Made by a program: the position numbers and the translations under genes. This document shows positions 48,420 through 57,030 of a stretch of 64,000 nt of DNA, piece by piece; the first letter of the stretch is position 1, and each line of letters opens with the position of its first letter. The notes under the pieces were generated by a model, which was given only the letters and a program-made list of their open reading frames with translations, searched no databases and had not been told where the DNA came from. Source of the DNA: DATBHM01 sp963772375 (GTDB lineage Bacteria > Actinomycetota > UBA4738 > JACQTL01); the NCBI GenBank assembly GCA_963772375.1, contig CAVYXG010000004.1:372001-436000 (forward strand), given 5' to 3'.

Positions 48420-50243
48420 GTGCAGGGCGAGGCCGTCCGGCAGGCCCTCCCGTCACCGGTGAGCCCGATCCGGCCCGAGCTGGCGCCGGGGCACGACGAG
48501 ATCGCCCGGCTGAAGGCCGTGGCCGCCGGCCGGGAGCAGGCCGACCTGGCGCTGCGGGGCGGCGACGTGGTGTTCGTCCACACGGGCGAGTCGTTTCCAG
48601 CCGATGTCCACGTCTCGGGACGCCACATCGCCGCCGTCACCCCGCCCGGGCGGCTTCCCCATGCCGTGACCGAGGTGGACGCCACCGGGCACCACCTGCT
48701 CCCCGGCTTCATCGACTGCCACATCCACATCGACTATTGCCTTCTGCCGCCGGGCGAGCTGGCCCGCCTCATCGTCCCGAAGGGCACCACCGCGCTGTTC
48801 GCCGACCCGAACGGAGCAGCCTACGTGTTCGGGAGGCGAGGCATCGACCTCCAGGCAGATACGAACGCGCCCCTGCGTGTCTTTCTCCAGATCTCCTGCT
48901 CCATCCCGAACTTCCCCGCGGTCGAGCAGGGCGGGCAGACGCTCTCGACCGACGAGATCGTCGAGTTCCTCGGTGACCCGCGCACGGCGTCGTGGGGCGA
49001 GTCCAGCCCGTTCGTGACCGACGAGCACACGCTGCGCTGCCTTCACGGCGCGCTGGCACGGGGCCGCCGCGTGACCGGACACACGGCTCGTCTGGACGGG
49101 GAGCCCTTGTGGGCCTATCTCGCCGGCGGCGTGTGCGACGACCACAACGCGGCCACCCGGACGGAGGCGATGGAGCGAATCCGGCGGGGTTCGAACCTGG
49201 CGCTCCAGTCCAGCTCGATGAGCAACTACATCTCCGACGTGCTCGGCGATCCCCAGAGCCTCGGATGGGCAGCCGCCCACGTGATGTTCTGCGCCGACGA
49301 CAAGTACGCGGACGACCTCGCCCGCGAGGGCCACATCGACCATCACGTCCGCTCCGCCGTCGAGCTCGGCGTCCCTCCGCAGCTTGCCGTGCGGATGGCA
49401 ACCCTCAACGCCGCCGCTCATTTCCGCGTCGACCACCTCATCGGCTCGATCACGCCGAGTCGCCTCGCCGACATCGTCCTGGTGCCGGATCTCGTTCGCT
49501 TCGAGCCCGCCGCGGTGTGGATGGGGGGACGCATGGTCGCCGAGGCGGGGCGGGCGCTGTTCGACAATCCGGACCAGCCCTATCCGGAGTGGGTGACCCG
49601 TTCGATGAACATCGGTCGCACGCTCTCCGCCGAGGACTTCGCCGTGCGGGCCCCCGGCCCCGGTCGCTGGGAGATTCGCGTGCTCGAGATGTACGACGGC
49701 TACTACAAGCGCGCCCTGCGGGAGGTGATCGTCTCGGACGAGCGGGGCCTCCTCGAGCCCGATCCCGCGGCCGACTTGGCCAAGGTGGCGGTGGTCGACC
49801 GCCATCTCGCCACCGGGAAGATCGGACGGGCGTTCGTCCGGGGATTCGGCCTTCGCTCGGGAGCGCTGGCCGTCACCACGAACTGCTCGAACCAGAACCT
49901 CGTCGTGGTGGGAACGTCCGATGACGAATGCGCCGCCGCGGGGAACCGCTTGGCCGAGATCGGCGGCGGGTTCGTCGTCATGGACCGCGGCCGGCCGGTG
50001 GCCGAGGTTCCGCTCCGATACGGTGGGACCGTGTCCCTGGAGCCCCACGAGGTGCTCCTCGGGCGGCTGACCGAGGCCAGGCGGGCGGCGGCCCTGCTCG
50101 GGTGCGACCTGTCCTATTCGCCGTTCATGATCCTCTCGTTCATCGGCTTGGCGGCCGTCCCCGAGCTGGGGCTCACGGAACTCGGGCTGATCGACGTCGC
50201 GACGCAGGTCTTCGTGCCCCCCGTCGTCGGACCGGCAGGCTGA
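48420..50243 (+). CDS. ade: Adenine deaminase
   Basis: A 607-residue AdeC-type amidohydrolase converting adenine to hypoxanthine and ammonia. The metal-binding motif is LLPGFIDCHIHIDYC; VTGHTARLDGEPLWAYLAGGVCDDHNA and HVMFCADDKYADDLAREGHID match AdeC, with the Asp in FCADD. The C-terminal domain typical of AdeC (GGFVVMDRGRPVAEVPLRYGG) is complete. GTG start lies 2 bp after the MoaD-like stop, so it is in the same operon. It would feed hypoxanthine to the molybdenum hydroxylases. Confidence 0.88.
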   Translation: MQGEAVRQALPSPVSPIRPELAPGHDEIARLKAVAAGREQADLALRGGDVVFVHTGESFPADVHVSGRHIAAVTPPGRLPHAVTEVDATGHHLLPGFIDCHIHIDYCLLPPGELARLIVPKGTTALFADPNGAAYVFGRRGIDLQADTNAPLRVFLQISCSIPNFPAVEQGGQTLSTDEIVEFLGDPRTASWGESSPFVTDEHTLRCLHGALARGRRVTGHTARLDGEPLWAYLAGGVCDDHNAATRTEAMERIRRGSNLALQSSSMSNYISDVLGDPQSLGWAAAHVMFCADDKYADDLAREGHIDHHVRSAVELGVPPQLAVRMATLNAAAHFRVDHLIGSITPSRLADIVLVPDLVRFEPAAVWMGGRMVAEAGRALFDNPDQPYPEWVTRSMNIGRTLSAEDFAVRAPGPGRWEIRVLEMYDGYYKRALREVIVSDERGLLEPDPAADLAKVAVVDRHLATGKIGRAFVRGFGLRSGALAVTTNCSNQNLVVVGTSDDECAAAGNRLAEIGGGFVVMDRGRPVAEVPLRYGGTVSLEPHEVLLGRLTEARRAAALLGCDLSYSPFMILSFIGLAAVPELGLTELGLIDVATQVFVPPVVGPAG

Positions 50244-50274
50244 CGAATGGTCCACATCGCCGCAAGGGGGAGCC

Positions 50275-51633
50275 ATGGCTGAGCGCACGCTGATCCGCGG
50301 GGGGATCGTCCTGCCGCTGGAGGGCCGGAAGGTGGTCCACGATCCCGGCTCGGTGCTGATCGAGGGGACGGACGTCGTCGCCGTCGGTCCGGTGGAGGAG
50401 ATGGATGCCCGGTCGGAGGGGGCGACGGTCGTCGACGCCACCGACCACGCGGTCATTCCAGGCCTCCACAACACCCACCTGCATTCGGGGCTCCTGCGCG
50501 GAACGGCGGAATCCATGTCGCTGTGGGACTGGTTGAAGGCGTACGTCGACCCGGCGCACAAGGCGTTGACGCCCGAGATCGCCGCGGCGGCCTCGCTCCT
50601 CTGCTACACCGAGAGCCTCCGGTTCGGCACGACGTCGGTCATGGACATGTGGCGGTTCATGGAGGGCTCCGCCCGAGCGGCCGAAGGGGTCGGGATCCGA
50701 GCCACCCTGGTCCCCTACGTCGCCGACCTCGAAGGCTTCGACTACTTCGAGACGCTGGAGACGAACCGGCGCCTCCTCGAGACGCACCGCGTATCCGCCG
50801 GCGGCCGAGTCAGGACGTGGGCCGGCCTGGAGCACCTCCTCTACTGCTCCCCCGAGGCGTTCCGCGCGGCCATGGCGATGGCCGAGGAGTTCGACACCGG
50901 CCTGCACACCCATTCGTCGGAATCCATCTGGGAGGTCCAGGAGTCGCTCAGGCGCTTCGGGCGCCGTCCGATCGAGGAGTTCTTCAACCGCGGGATCCTG
51001 TCGGAACGCACGGTCGTCGCCCACTGCGTGTGGCTGGACGACCGGGAGATCGAGCTCCTGGCGCGGACCGGGACCAGCGTGGCCCACTGCCCGTGCTCGA
51101 ACATGAAGCTCTCTTCGGGACCGGCCAGGATCGGCGACTTCCGTTCGGCCGGCATCGACGTCGGGATCGGCAGCGACGGGGAGAAGGAGAACAACAACCT
51201 CGACTTGTTCGAGGAGATGAAGTTCGCGTCGCTCCTGCAGAAGGTCTCCACCCTGGATCCCACGTCGGGGGACCCGTGGGACATCCTGGACATGGCAACC
51301 CTGGGCGCGGCCAAGGCGCTCGCCCTCGAGAAGGTGACCGGATCGCTCGAGCCGGGAAAGCGGGCGGACATCGTGACCGTGGATCTTCGCCGCCTTCACA
51401 CCACGCCGCTACTGCACGGCGAGCATTTCAACGCGGCCGCCCATCTCGTGTTCTCCTCCAGCGGGCAGGACGTCGATCACGTCTGGGTGGACGGGCGGCT
51501 GCTGGTCGAGGGAGGCCGAGTGCTCTCGGTTGACGTCGAGGAGGTGCGGGCTGAAGGGCAGCGCGCCGCCGAGGAGCTGTTCGAACGGCGAGCCAAGGTG
51601 CTGGCAGAGGGCGGTGCAGGGGGATCCGCCTGA
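50275..51633 (+). CDS. ATZ/TRZ-type amidohydrolase (deaminase)
   Basis: A 452-residue amidohydrolase with all catalytic residues: NTHLHSGLLRG (HxH), LHTHSSESIWE (His, Glu), VAHCVWLDD (His) and VGIGSDGEKENNN (Asp). It resembles S-adenosylhomocysteine/methylthioadenosine deaminases and chlorohydrolases; the exact substrate is open, possibly a nucleobase or aminated heterocycle. Strong GGGGGAG precedes the ATG. Its stop codon shares a base with the next start (TGATG). Confidence 0.82.
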   Translation: MAERTLIRGGIVLPLEGRKVVHDPGSVLIEGTDVVAVGPVEEMDARSEGATVVDATDHAVIPGLHNTHLHSGLLRGTAESMSLWDWLKAYVDPAHKALTPEIAAAASLLCYTESLRFGTTSVMDMWRFMEGSARAAEGVGIRATLVPYVADLEGFDYFETLETNRRLLETHRVSAGGRVRTWAGLEHLLYCSPEAFRAAMAMAEEFDTGLHTHSSESIWEVQESLRRFGRRPIEEFFNRGILSERTVVAHCVWLDDREIELLARTGTSVAHCPCSNMKLSSGPARIGDFRSAGIDVGIGSDGEKENNNLDLFEEMKFASLLQKVSTLDPTSGDPWDILDMATLGAAKALALEKVTGSLEPGKRADIVTVDLRRLHTTPLLHGEHFNAAAHLVFSSSGQDVDHVWVDGRLLVEGGRVLSVDVEEVRAEGQRAAEELFERRAKVLAEGGAGGSA

Positions 51634-53018
51634 TGCGCCTGCTCCTTCGCGGGCTCTCGCACATCGCCACGTTCGACGACGAGGAACGCGAGCTGCGTGA
51701 CGCCGACATCCTGGTCGACGGCCGGCGGATCGAGGCTATCGGACCCGGCCTGCCGGCGGATGGGGTCGATCGCGTCATCGATGGGCGAGGCCTCCTTGCA
51801 TTGCCCGGGCTCATCAACGCGCACCAGCATCTCTACGAGGCTGCAGCACGAACACCCGTCGGCCTCGAGCGCGCGCCGATGGAACCCACCTTGGATGGGA
51901 GCCAAGCCATGCTCATGGAGCGGTGGCGCGCCGGCCATTTCGGCCCCGAGACCGTCAGGGACGTGGCGAGCTGTGTGTTGCTGCAGTCCCTGTTGGGAGG
52001 AACGACGACAGTCGCAGGCCAGCACAACTTCTTCCCCCGCGGGCGAGCCGACCCCTATGTCGAAGCGACGATCGAGGCGGCCGCGGAGATCGGCGTTCGC
52101 CTTCACGCGTGCCGGGGCACGACCACCCGCACCCGCGCGAACGGCGGAACAGTCGACGATGCTTTCGTGGAGGACGTCGATTCCGTGATCGCCCATTGCG
52201 AAGACCTGATCTCGCGCTTCCATGACCCTCGCCCTTACGCCAAGACCCGGGTCGCGCTGGCCCCGATCGGTATCAACGCCGACATTCCGGAGATCTTCGA
52301 TGCCTTCTCCGCCATCGCCGAGGATCACGCGGAAGTACGTCTCCATACCCATCTGTACCAGCGCGTCGATGTGGCCCTGGCCCAGGAGCGATCCGGGACC
52401 ACGCCGTTGGGCTTCCTCGAGCGGCACGGGTGGGCCACTGATCGAACGTGGGTCGCCCACCTGATCGACCCGCCCCAGGAGGAGCTTCCCTCGATCGCCG
52501 CCGCCGGGATGGGCGTGGTCCACATCCCGGCTTCGGACCTCCGGATGGGCCGGGGGATGGGCCGCCTCCGTCCCTTGCTGGCCTCGGGGATCAGACTGGG
52601 GTTCGCGACCAGCGGGCCGGCGAGCAACGCATCGTCGAACATGCTGGGCGATCTCCGCCTGGCCTTTCTCGCCCAACGCGTCTGGGACGCTCCGTCCGAT
52701 TGGCCGACCGCCCGCGAGCTCTTCCGGATGGCCACTCGCGGGTCCGCAGACTGCCTCGGCAGACCCGACCTGGGTCGCCTGCAAGTGGGCTGCGCCGCTG
52801 ACGTCGCGTGCTGGGATCTGACCTCGGTCGACCGGATTGGCGTCCAAGACCCGGTGGGCGGTCTCCTGCTGACGGGGCTGTCCAGCGTGGCGATGCTCGT
52901 GCTCGTTGACGGTGAAATCCTGGTGGAGGGTTGTCGGCCCACCAGAACCGAGGCGGCCGAAGTCGCTCGAAGGGCCAATCGGGCACTTCACATGACGGGG
53001 GACCGAGGATCGGCATGA
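51633..53018 (+). CDS. Amidohydrolase paralogue lacking catalytic Asp and Glu
   Basis: A 461-residue member of the SsnA/8-oxoguanine-deaminase family. HxH is kept (NAHQHLYE, His64/His66) and His240 in HTHLYQ is kept, but the Glu two residues further is Gln243, and the beta-8 Asp (family GVDGSASN) is Ser327 in GFATSGPASN. The SSN motif is ASD. It therefore lacks one metal ligand and the general base of the family. It and the next gene are tandem paralogues. It may be a pseudoenzyme partner or an enzyme with a different mechanism. ATG overlaps the upstream TGA by one base. Confidence 0.8.
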   Translation: MRLLLRGLSHIATFDDEERELRDADILVDGRRIEAIGPGLPADGVDRVIDGRGLLALPGLINAHQHLYEAAARTPVGLERAPMEPTLDGSQAMLMERWRAGHFGPETVRDVASCVLLQSLLGGTTTVAGQHNFFPRGRADPYVEATIEAAAEIGVRLHACRGTTTRTRANGGTVDDAFVEDVDSVIAHCEDLISRFHDPRPYAKTRVALAPIGINADIPEIFDAFSAIAEDHAEVRLHTHLYQRVDVALAQERSGTTPLGFLERHGWATDRTWVAHLIDPPQEELPSIAAAGMGVVHIPASDLRMGRGMGRLRPLLASGIRLGFATSGPASNASSNMLGDLRLAFLAQRVWDAPSDWPTARELFRMATRGSADCLGRPDLGRLQVGCAADVACWDLTSVDRIGVQDPVGGLLLTGLSSVAMLVLVDGEILVEGCRPTRTEAAEVARRANRALHMTGDRGSA

Positions 53019-54388
53019 AGCTGCTCCTCCGGGACCTCGATCTGGTCGTCACCGTCGATGACGACGGGCGCGAGCTTTCGCATGCCGATGTGCTCGTCGG
53101 TGGCCGGCAAATTGAAGCCGTCGGTCCCGGCCTCTCCACCGACGGGGTGGATCGGGTGATCGACGGCCGCGGCCTGATGGCCCTTCCGGGGATGATCAAC
53201 TCCCACCAGCACCTGTACCAGGCCGCCCTAAGGGCACTGCCAGAGCTCGAACGGGCGTCCATGGGACCGTGGCTGGCCGGCGTGGGGAAGCGCTCCCTCG
53301 AACTCTGGCGGGCCGGCCGGTTCGGGGCGGAGACGGTTCGATCCGTCGCCCGCGCCGTGCTCACCGAGTCCGTGCTCGGGGGCGTGACCACCGTCGCCGA
53401 CCAGCACTACTTCTTCCCCGGAGATCACCCGGACCCGTACGTCGAGGAGATCATCGAGGCCGCCGACGAGGTCGGTGTCCGGCTTCACGCCTGCCGGGGC
53501 ACGATCACGATGGGGAGGTCGAACGGTGGGACGGCAGACGACACGCTCGTCGAGGACGTGGACGACGTCCTCCGGCACTGCGAGCGCCTGATCGAGCGGT
53601 ACCACGACCCCAAGCCGTTCGCCCGTACCCGCGTGGCCCTCGCCCCGTGCGGCGTCCACGTGGACGTGCCCGAGCTCTTCGACGCCTTCGCCGATCTCGC
53701 GTCCGACCACGACCAGGTGCGCTTGCACACGCATCTCTACGAACGCGTGGACACGGATGTATGCCTCGAGCGCTACGGCATCACCCCGTGGCGGTTCCTG
53801 GAGCAGCATGGGTGGGCAGGCGGCCGGACGTGGGTCGCACACGTGACCGACCCGCCACGGGAGGAGATTCCCGAGTTCGCGCGGGCGGGCGTGGGCGTGT
53901 CGCACCTGATCGCGCCCGACCTGCGGCTGGGGTGGGGGCTGGCGCCCGTCCGCGAGTACCTCGATGCCGGCGTCACGGTGGGGTTCGGGACGACCGGATC
54001 GGCCAGCAACGACGGCGCGAACGTCCTGGGCGACCTGCGCCTGGCGGCGCTCGCCCACAGGCCCGGCATCGCCGACCCGAAACGATGGCCGTCTGCACGA
54101 GAGCTGCTCCGGATGGCGACCCGTGGCTCGGCGCTGTGCCTCGGGCGGACGGACCTGGGCGCGATCGTCCCCGGTCTGGCCGCCGACCTCGCGTGCTTCG
54201 ACCTTCGGACCGTTGACCGGGTTGGGGTCCACGACCCCGTCGCCGGCCTGGTGCTCGCCGGGCTCACGGATCTCGCCTCGCTCGTGGTGATCGACGGCGA
54301 GATCGTCGTGGAAGAAGGCCGCCCGACGAGGGTGGACGTGGACGCGGTCGCGGCCGAGGCTCGCGCCGCGATCGGACTCGACGGCTGA
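53015..54388 (+). CDS. Amidohydrolase paralogue lacking catalytic Asp
   Basis: A 457-residue paralogue of the preceding protein, with long matching stretches. HxH (NSHQHLYQ) and the HTHLYE Glu243 are present, but the beta-8 Asp is Thr327 (GFGTTGSASND). The HxPSSN motif of relatives is HLIAPD. It keeps a general base but not the usual metal-binding Asp. ATG overlaps the previous stop (ATGA). The two tandem genes could form a heteromer, one subunit with and one without the Glu. Confidence 0.8.
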   Translation: MKLLLRDLDLVVTVDDDGRELSHADVLVGGRQIEAVGPGLSTDGVDRVIDGRGLMALPGMINSHQHLYQAALRALPELERASMGPWLAGVGKRSLELWRAGRFGAETVRSVARAVLTESVLGGVTTVADQHYFFPGDHPDPYVEEIIEAADEVGVRLHACRGTITMGRSNGGTADDTLVEDVDDVLRHCERLIERYHDPKPFARTRVALAPCGVHVDVPELFDAFADLASDHDQVRLHTHLYERVDTDVCLERYGITPWRFLEQHGWAGGRTWVAHVTDPPREEIPEFARAGVGVSHLIAPDLRLGWGLAPVREYLDAGVTVGFGTTGSASNDGANVLGDLRLAALAHRPGIADPKRWPSARELLRMATRGSALCLGRTDLGAIVPGLAADLACFDLRTVDRVGVHDPVAGLVLAGLTDLASLVVIDGEIVVEEGRPTRVDVDAVAAEARAAIGLDG

Positions 54389-54398
54389 GGAGGAGGCG

Positions 54399-55832
54399 GT
54401 GGACGGCAAGCTGTATGTCGGAGGGTCGTGGGTCCCGGGGGAGCGATCGTTCCCGGTCCACGACCCGGCCACCGGGGAACAGGTCGGTACCGCGGCCGAC
54501 GCGTCCGCTGCGGAGGCGAGAGCGGCCGTCGACGCGGCGGCGAAGGCATTCCCCGAGTGGGCGGGGTCGACGGCAGCCGACCGGGCCGGCGCCCTTCGGC
54601 GCCTCTCCGCCGTCCTCCTGGACGATGTGGACCGGATCGCGGACATCATCGTGGCCGAGCAGGGCAAGCCATTCGGTCAGGCCGTCTGGGAGGTGCGCTA
54701 TGCGACCGAGTGGCTGGACTGGTTCGCCGAGGAGGCCAGGAGGGCCGAGGGACGGATCATCCCGACTCCCTCTCGGTCGAAGCGACTCATGGTCATCCGC
54801 CAGCCGCTCGGCGTCGCGCTCGCCATCACGCCGTGGAACTTCCCGGTCGCCATGATCGCCCGCAAGCTCGCGCCCGCGCTCGCCTCAGGATGCACCCTGG
54901 TCGTGAAGCCCGCCGAGCAGACACCGCTGTCCGCCGTGGCCCTCTTCGAGGCCATCGACCGGGCCGGGTTCCCGCCCGGCGTCGCCAACCTCATCACCGC
55001 CTCCGACCCAGAGGCCATCGGCCCGCCGCTCCTGGAGGATGAACGGGTTCGCAAGATCACGTTCACTGGGTCGACGGAGGTCGGGAAGGTCCTGGTCCGT
55101 GCATCGGCGGACCACCTCGCCCGGGTGTCGCTGGAACTCGGGGGTCAGGCTCCCTTCATCGTGTTCGACGATGCCGACATGGACCTCGCCGTCGAGGGCG
55201 TGCTGGCCGCCAAACTGCAGGTGAGTGGCCAGTCCTGCCTGTGTGCCAACCGCATCTACGTCCACTCGACCCTGACCGAGGATTTCCGTCGCCGCGTCGT
55301 GGCGGCGGTGTCGCGACTGAAGGTCGGGAAGGGAACGGAGCCCGGCGTGGACCTGGGGCCGCTGATCGACGAGCGCGCCGTCGACAAGGTGACGCGGCAT
55401 GTCGAGGATGCCGTTCAGGCCGGGGCCCGCGTCGATGTCGGCGGGCACCGCCTGGAGGATGCGGACTTCGCCCGCGGCTTCTTCTTCGAGCCGACCGTCC
55501 TCTCTGGGTGCTCGGACGACATGCTCGTGGCCCGCGAAGAGACGTTCGGCCCGGTCTTCCCCCTGTTGTCGTTCGACACGGAGCGCGAGGTCCTCGAGCG
55601 GGCGAACGATACGTCGTACGGTCTGATCGCGTACTTCTACACCCGGGACACGGGCCGGACCATCCGCGTTGCCGAGGCGCTCGAGTACGGGATCGTCGGC
55701 GTGAACGACCCGCGGCCCGCGTCGCCCACGGCTCCGTTCGGCGGGTTCAAGCAGTCGGGCCTGGGACGCGAGGGCGGCCACGAGGGCATCGACGCGTTCA
55801 TGGAGACGAAGCTGATCTCGATCGCCTACTGA
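54399..55832 (+). CDS. Aldehyde dehydrogenase (succinate-semialdehyde type)
   Basis: A 477-residue NAD(P)-dependent aldehyde dehydrogenase. Cofactor and catalytic motifs are ITPWNFP, VSLELGGQAPFIVFDDADMD (catalytic Glu) and SGQSCLCANRIYV (catalytic Cys). The ending PFGGFKQSGLGREGGHEGIDAFMETKLISI resembles GabD-type succinate-semialdehyde dehydrogenases. GAGGAGGCG directly precedes the GTG. It closes the rightward operon, suggesting an aldehyde from the N-heterocycle route. Its end overlaps the TPP beta subunit gene on the other strand by 7 bp. Confidence 0.87.
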   Translation: MDGKLYVGGSWVPGERSFPVHDPATGEQVGTAADASAAEARAAVDAAAKAFPEWAGSTAADRAGALRRLSAVLLDDVDRIADIIVAEQGKPFGQAVWEVRYATEWLDWFAEEARRAEGRIIPTPSRSKRLMVIRQPLGVALAITPWNFPVAMIARKLAPALASGCTLVVKPAEQTPLSAVALFEAIDRAGFPPGVANLITASDPEAIGPPLLEDERVRKITFTGSTEVGKVLVRASADHLARVSLELGGQAPFIVFDDADMDLAVEGVLAAKLQVSGQSCLCANRIYVHSTLTEDFRRRVVAAVSRLKVGKGTEPGVDLGPLIDERAVDKVTRHVEDAVQAGARVDVGGHRLEDADFARGFFFEPTVLSGCSDDMLVAREETFGPVFPLLSFDTEREVLERANDTSYGLIAYFYTRDTGRTIRVAEALEYGIVGVNDPRPASPTAPFGGFKQSGLGREGGHEGIDAFMETKLISIAY

Positions 55833-56482
55833 GCGTCGGGATCCTTCATCAACTGCCGGTCCTGCCGGGCGAGGTGGAGGATGGCCTTGCCCTCGGTACG
55901 CTCGACGTAGCGGACGAAGCGGTACTTGTCCTCGAAGCCGTCGGATTGGCGGGGCGGCACGTTCGCGTGTCCCTGCTCGGTCCGGACGTTGACGAACCGA
56001 CATCCCGGCTCGCGAAACGCGGCGTCGATCTCCCGCTCCAGCTCCTCCATGGTCCGGACGTTGACCGCATGCGGCACGCCGGCCGCCCGAGCGATGCCGG
56101 CCAGGTCCGTGGTGCCGGCCGTGGCGGTGGGCCGCGGGCCCTTCGGGCCCCACCCGATGGACTCGTACGACGAGTTGTCCACCACGAACACCGCGAGGTT
56201 GTCCGGAGCTTCCTGCCCCATCACCACCAGCTGGCCGAGCTCCATCAGGACGGAGCCGTCGCCGTCCACACACACCACCTGCCGGTGCGGCAACGCGAGC
56301 GCCAGGCCCACGGCCATCCCGATCACGTCGCCCATCTGCCCGAGCATCGCGCTGCGCGGGTGCTCGCCCGTGTGATGAGCCCATTCGAAGCCGACCGCCC
56401 CGATGTAGGTGGAGACGACGAGCGAGTCCTCCGGCAGGCTCGCCGCGAGCCGGCCCAGCCATTCGTACCGGTCGAGCCCCAT
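55826..56482 (-). CDS. Sulfopyruvate decarboxylase-like TPP enzyme, beta (PP) subunit, second copy
   Basis: A 218-residue PP-domain subunit. The TPP/Mg motif is VDGDGSVLMELGQLVVMGQEAPDNLAVFVVDNSSYES, that is GDG then DN. It is the partner of the upstream alpha subunit; start and stop overlap as TGATG. It shares the domain but not close sequence identity with the pair at 6235-7436. The 2-oxoacid substrate is unknown. It converges with the aldehyde dehydrogenase gene; a decarboxylase product aldehyde could in principle be its substrate. Confidence 0.82.
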   Translation of the reverse strand: MGLDRYEWLGRLAASLPEDSLVVSTYIGAVGFEWAHHTGEHPRSAMLGQMGDVIGMAVGLALALPHRQVVCVDGDGSVLMELGQLVVMGQEAPDNLAVFVVDNSSYESIGWGPKGPRPTATAGTTDLAGIARAAGVPHAVNVRTMEELEREIDAAFREPGCRFVNVRTEQGHANVPPRQSDGFEDKYRFVRYVERTEGKAILHLARQDRQLMKDPDAQ

Positions 56483-56988
56483 CAGTCCTCCCAGATGCAG
56501 CTGCCGGACACGAGCACGGCCGCGGGATGCAGTTGCGCCTCGGCCAGGCGATGGGCCCGGATGATCGCCTGCCGCAGGTCGGAGGGCTGACGAACGATCT
56601 GGTACTTGATGCGCAGGGCGTCGAGGAGGGGCTCGACGACGATCCCGTGCGGGATACCCCAGTGTTCCGTCTCGCCGACGTCGCCCCGGTACGACAGCAT
56701 CAGCGTGACGGGAACGCCCGTCCCGAGGGAGATCCGGGCGATGTATTCGGCCGCCACACGGAGGCCGGAGTTCTCCATGATCAGGACCGGCTTCATCCCA
56801 CCCAGCCACGCGCCCGCGCAGACGGAGAACCCGACTCCCTCGTTGCACACCGGGACGTAGCGGAACTCCGGATCCTCGGCGATCACCTCGTGAAGGTTTC
56901 GCTGCCAGCCGTCCGGCAGTCCCGAGACGAAGTCGATCCCTGACGACTTGAGGCCCGCGATCGCTTCACGGGCGGCATTGTCAAGCAC
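56482..56988 (-). CDS. Sulfopyruvate decarboxylase-like TPP enzyme, alpha (PYR) subunit, second copy
   Basis: A 168-residue PYR-domain subunit with VPVCNEGVGFSVCAGAWLGG (Glu activating TPP), LIMENSGLRVAAEYIARISLGTGVPVTLMLSYRGDVGE and a hydrophobic C-terminus. It is coupled to the beta subunit by a one-base overlap. GTG is chosen with GGGAG five nt upstream. A -10 hexamer TATACT in front suggests a separate transcript after adenosine deaminase. Confidence 0.82.
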   Translation of the reverse strand: MLDNAAREAIAGLKSSGIDFVSGLPDGWQRNLHEVIAEDPEFRYVPVCNEGVGFSVCAGAWLGGMKPVLIMENSGLRVAAEYIARISLGTGVPVTLMLSYRGDVGETEHWGIPHGIVVEPLLDALRIKYQIVRQPSDLRQAIIRAHRLAEAQLHPAAVLVSGSCIWED

Positions 56989-57018
56989 GAGGTCTCCCCT
57001 CCGAACCGGCTGGGGCGC

Positions 57019-57024
57019 AGTATA
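57019..57024 (-). promoter_or_regulatory. -10 hexamer TATACT for the second TPP pair
   Basis: TATACT on the minus strand (57024-57019) is close to the TATAAT consensus and lies 30 nt before the GTG of the alpha subunit. No clear -35 was seen in the adenosine deaminase 3' end. Confidence 0.4.
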
Positions 57025-57030
57025 GGGCGG

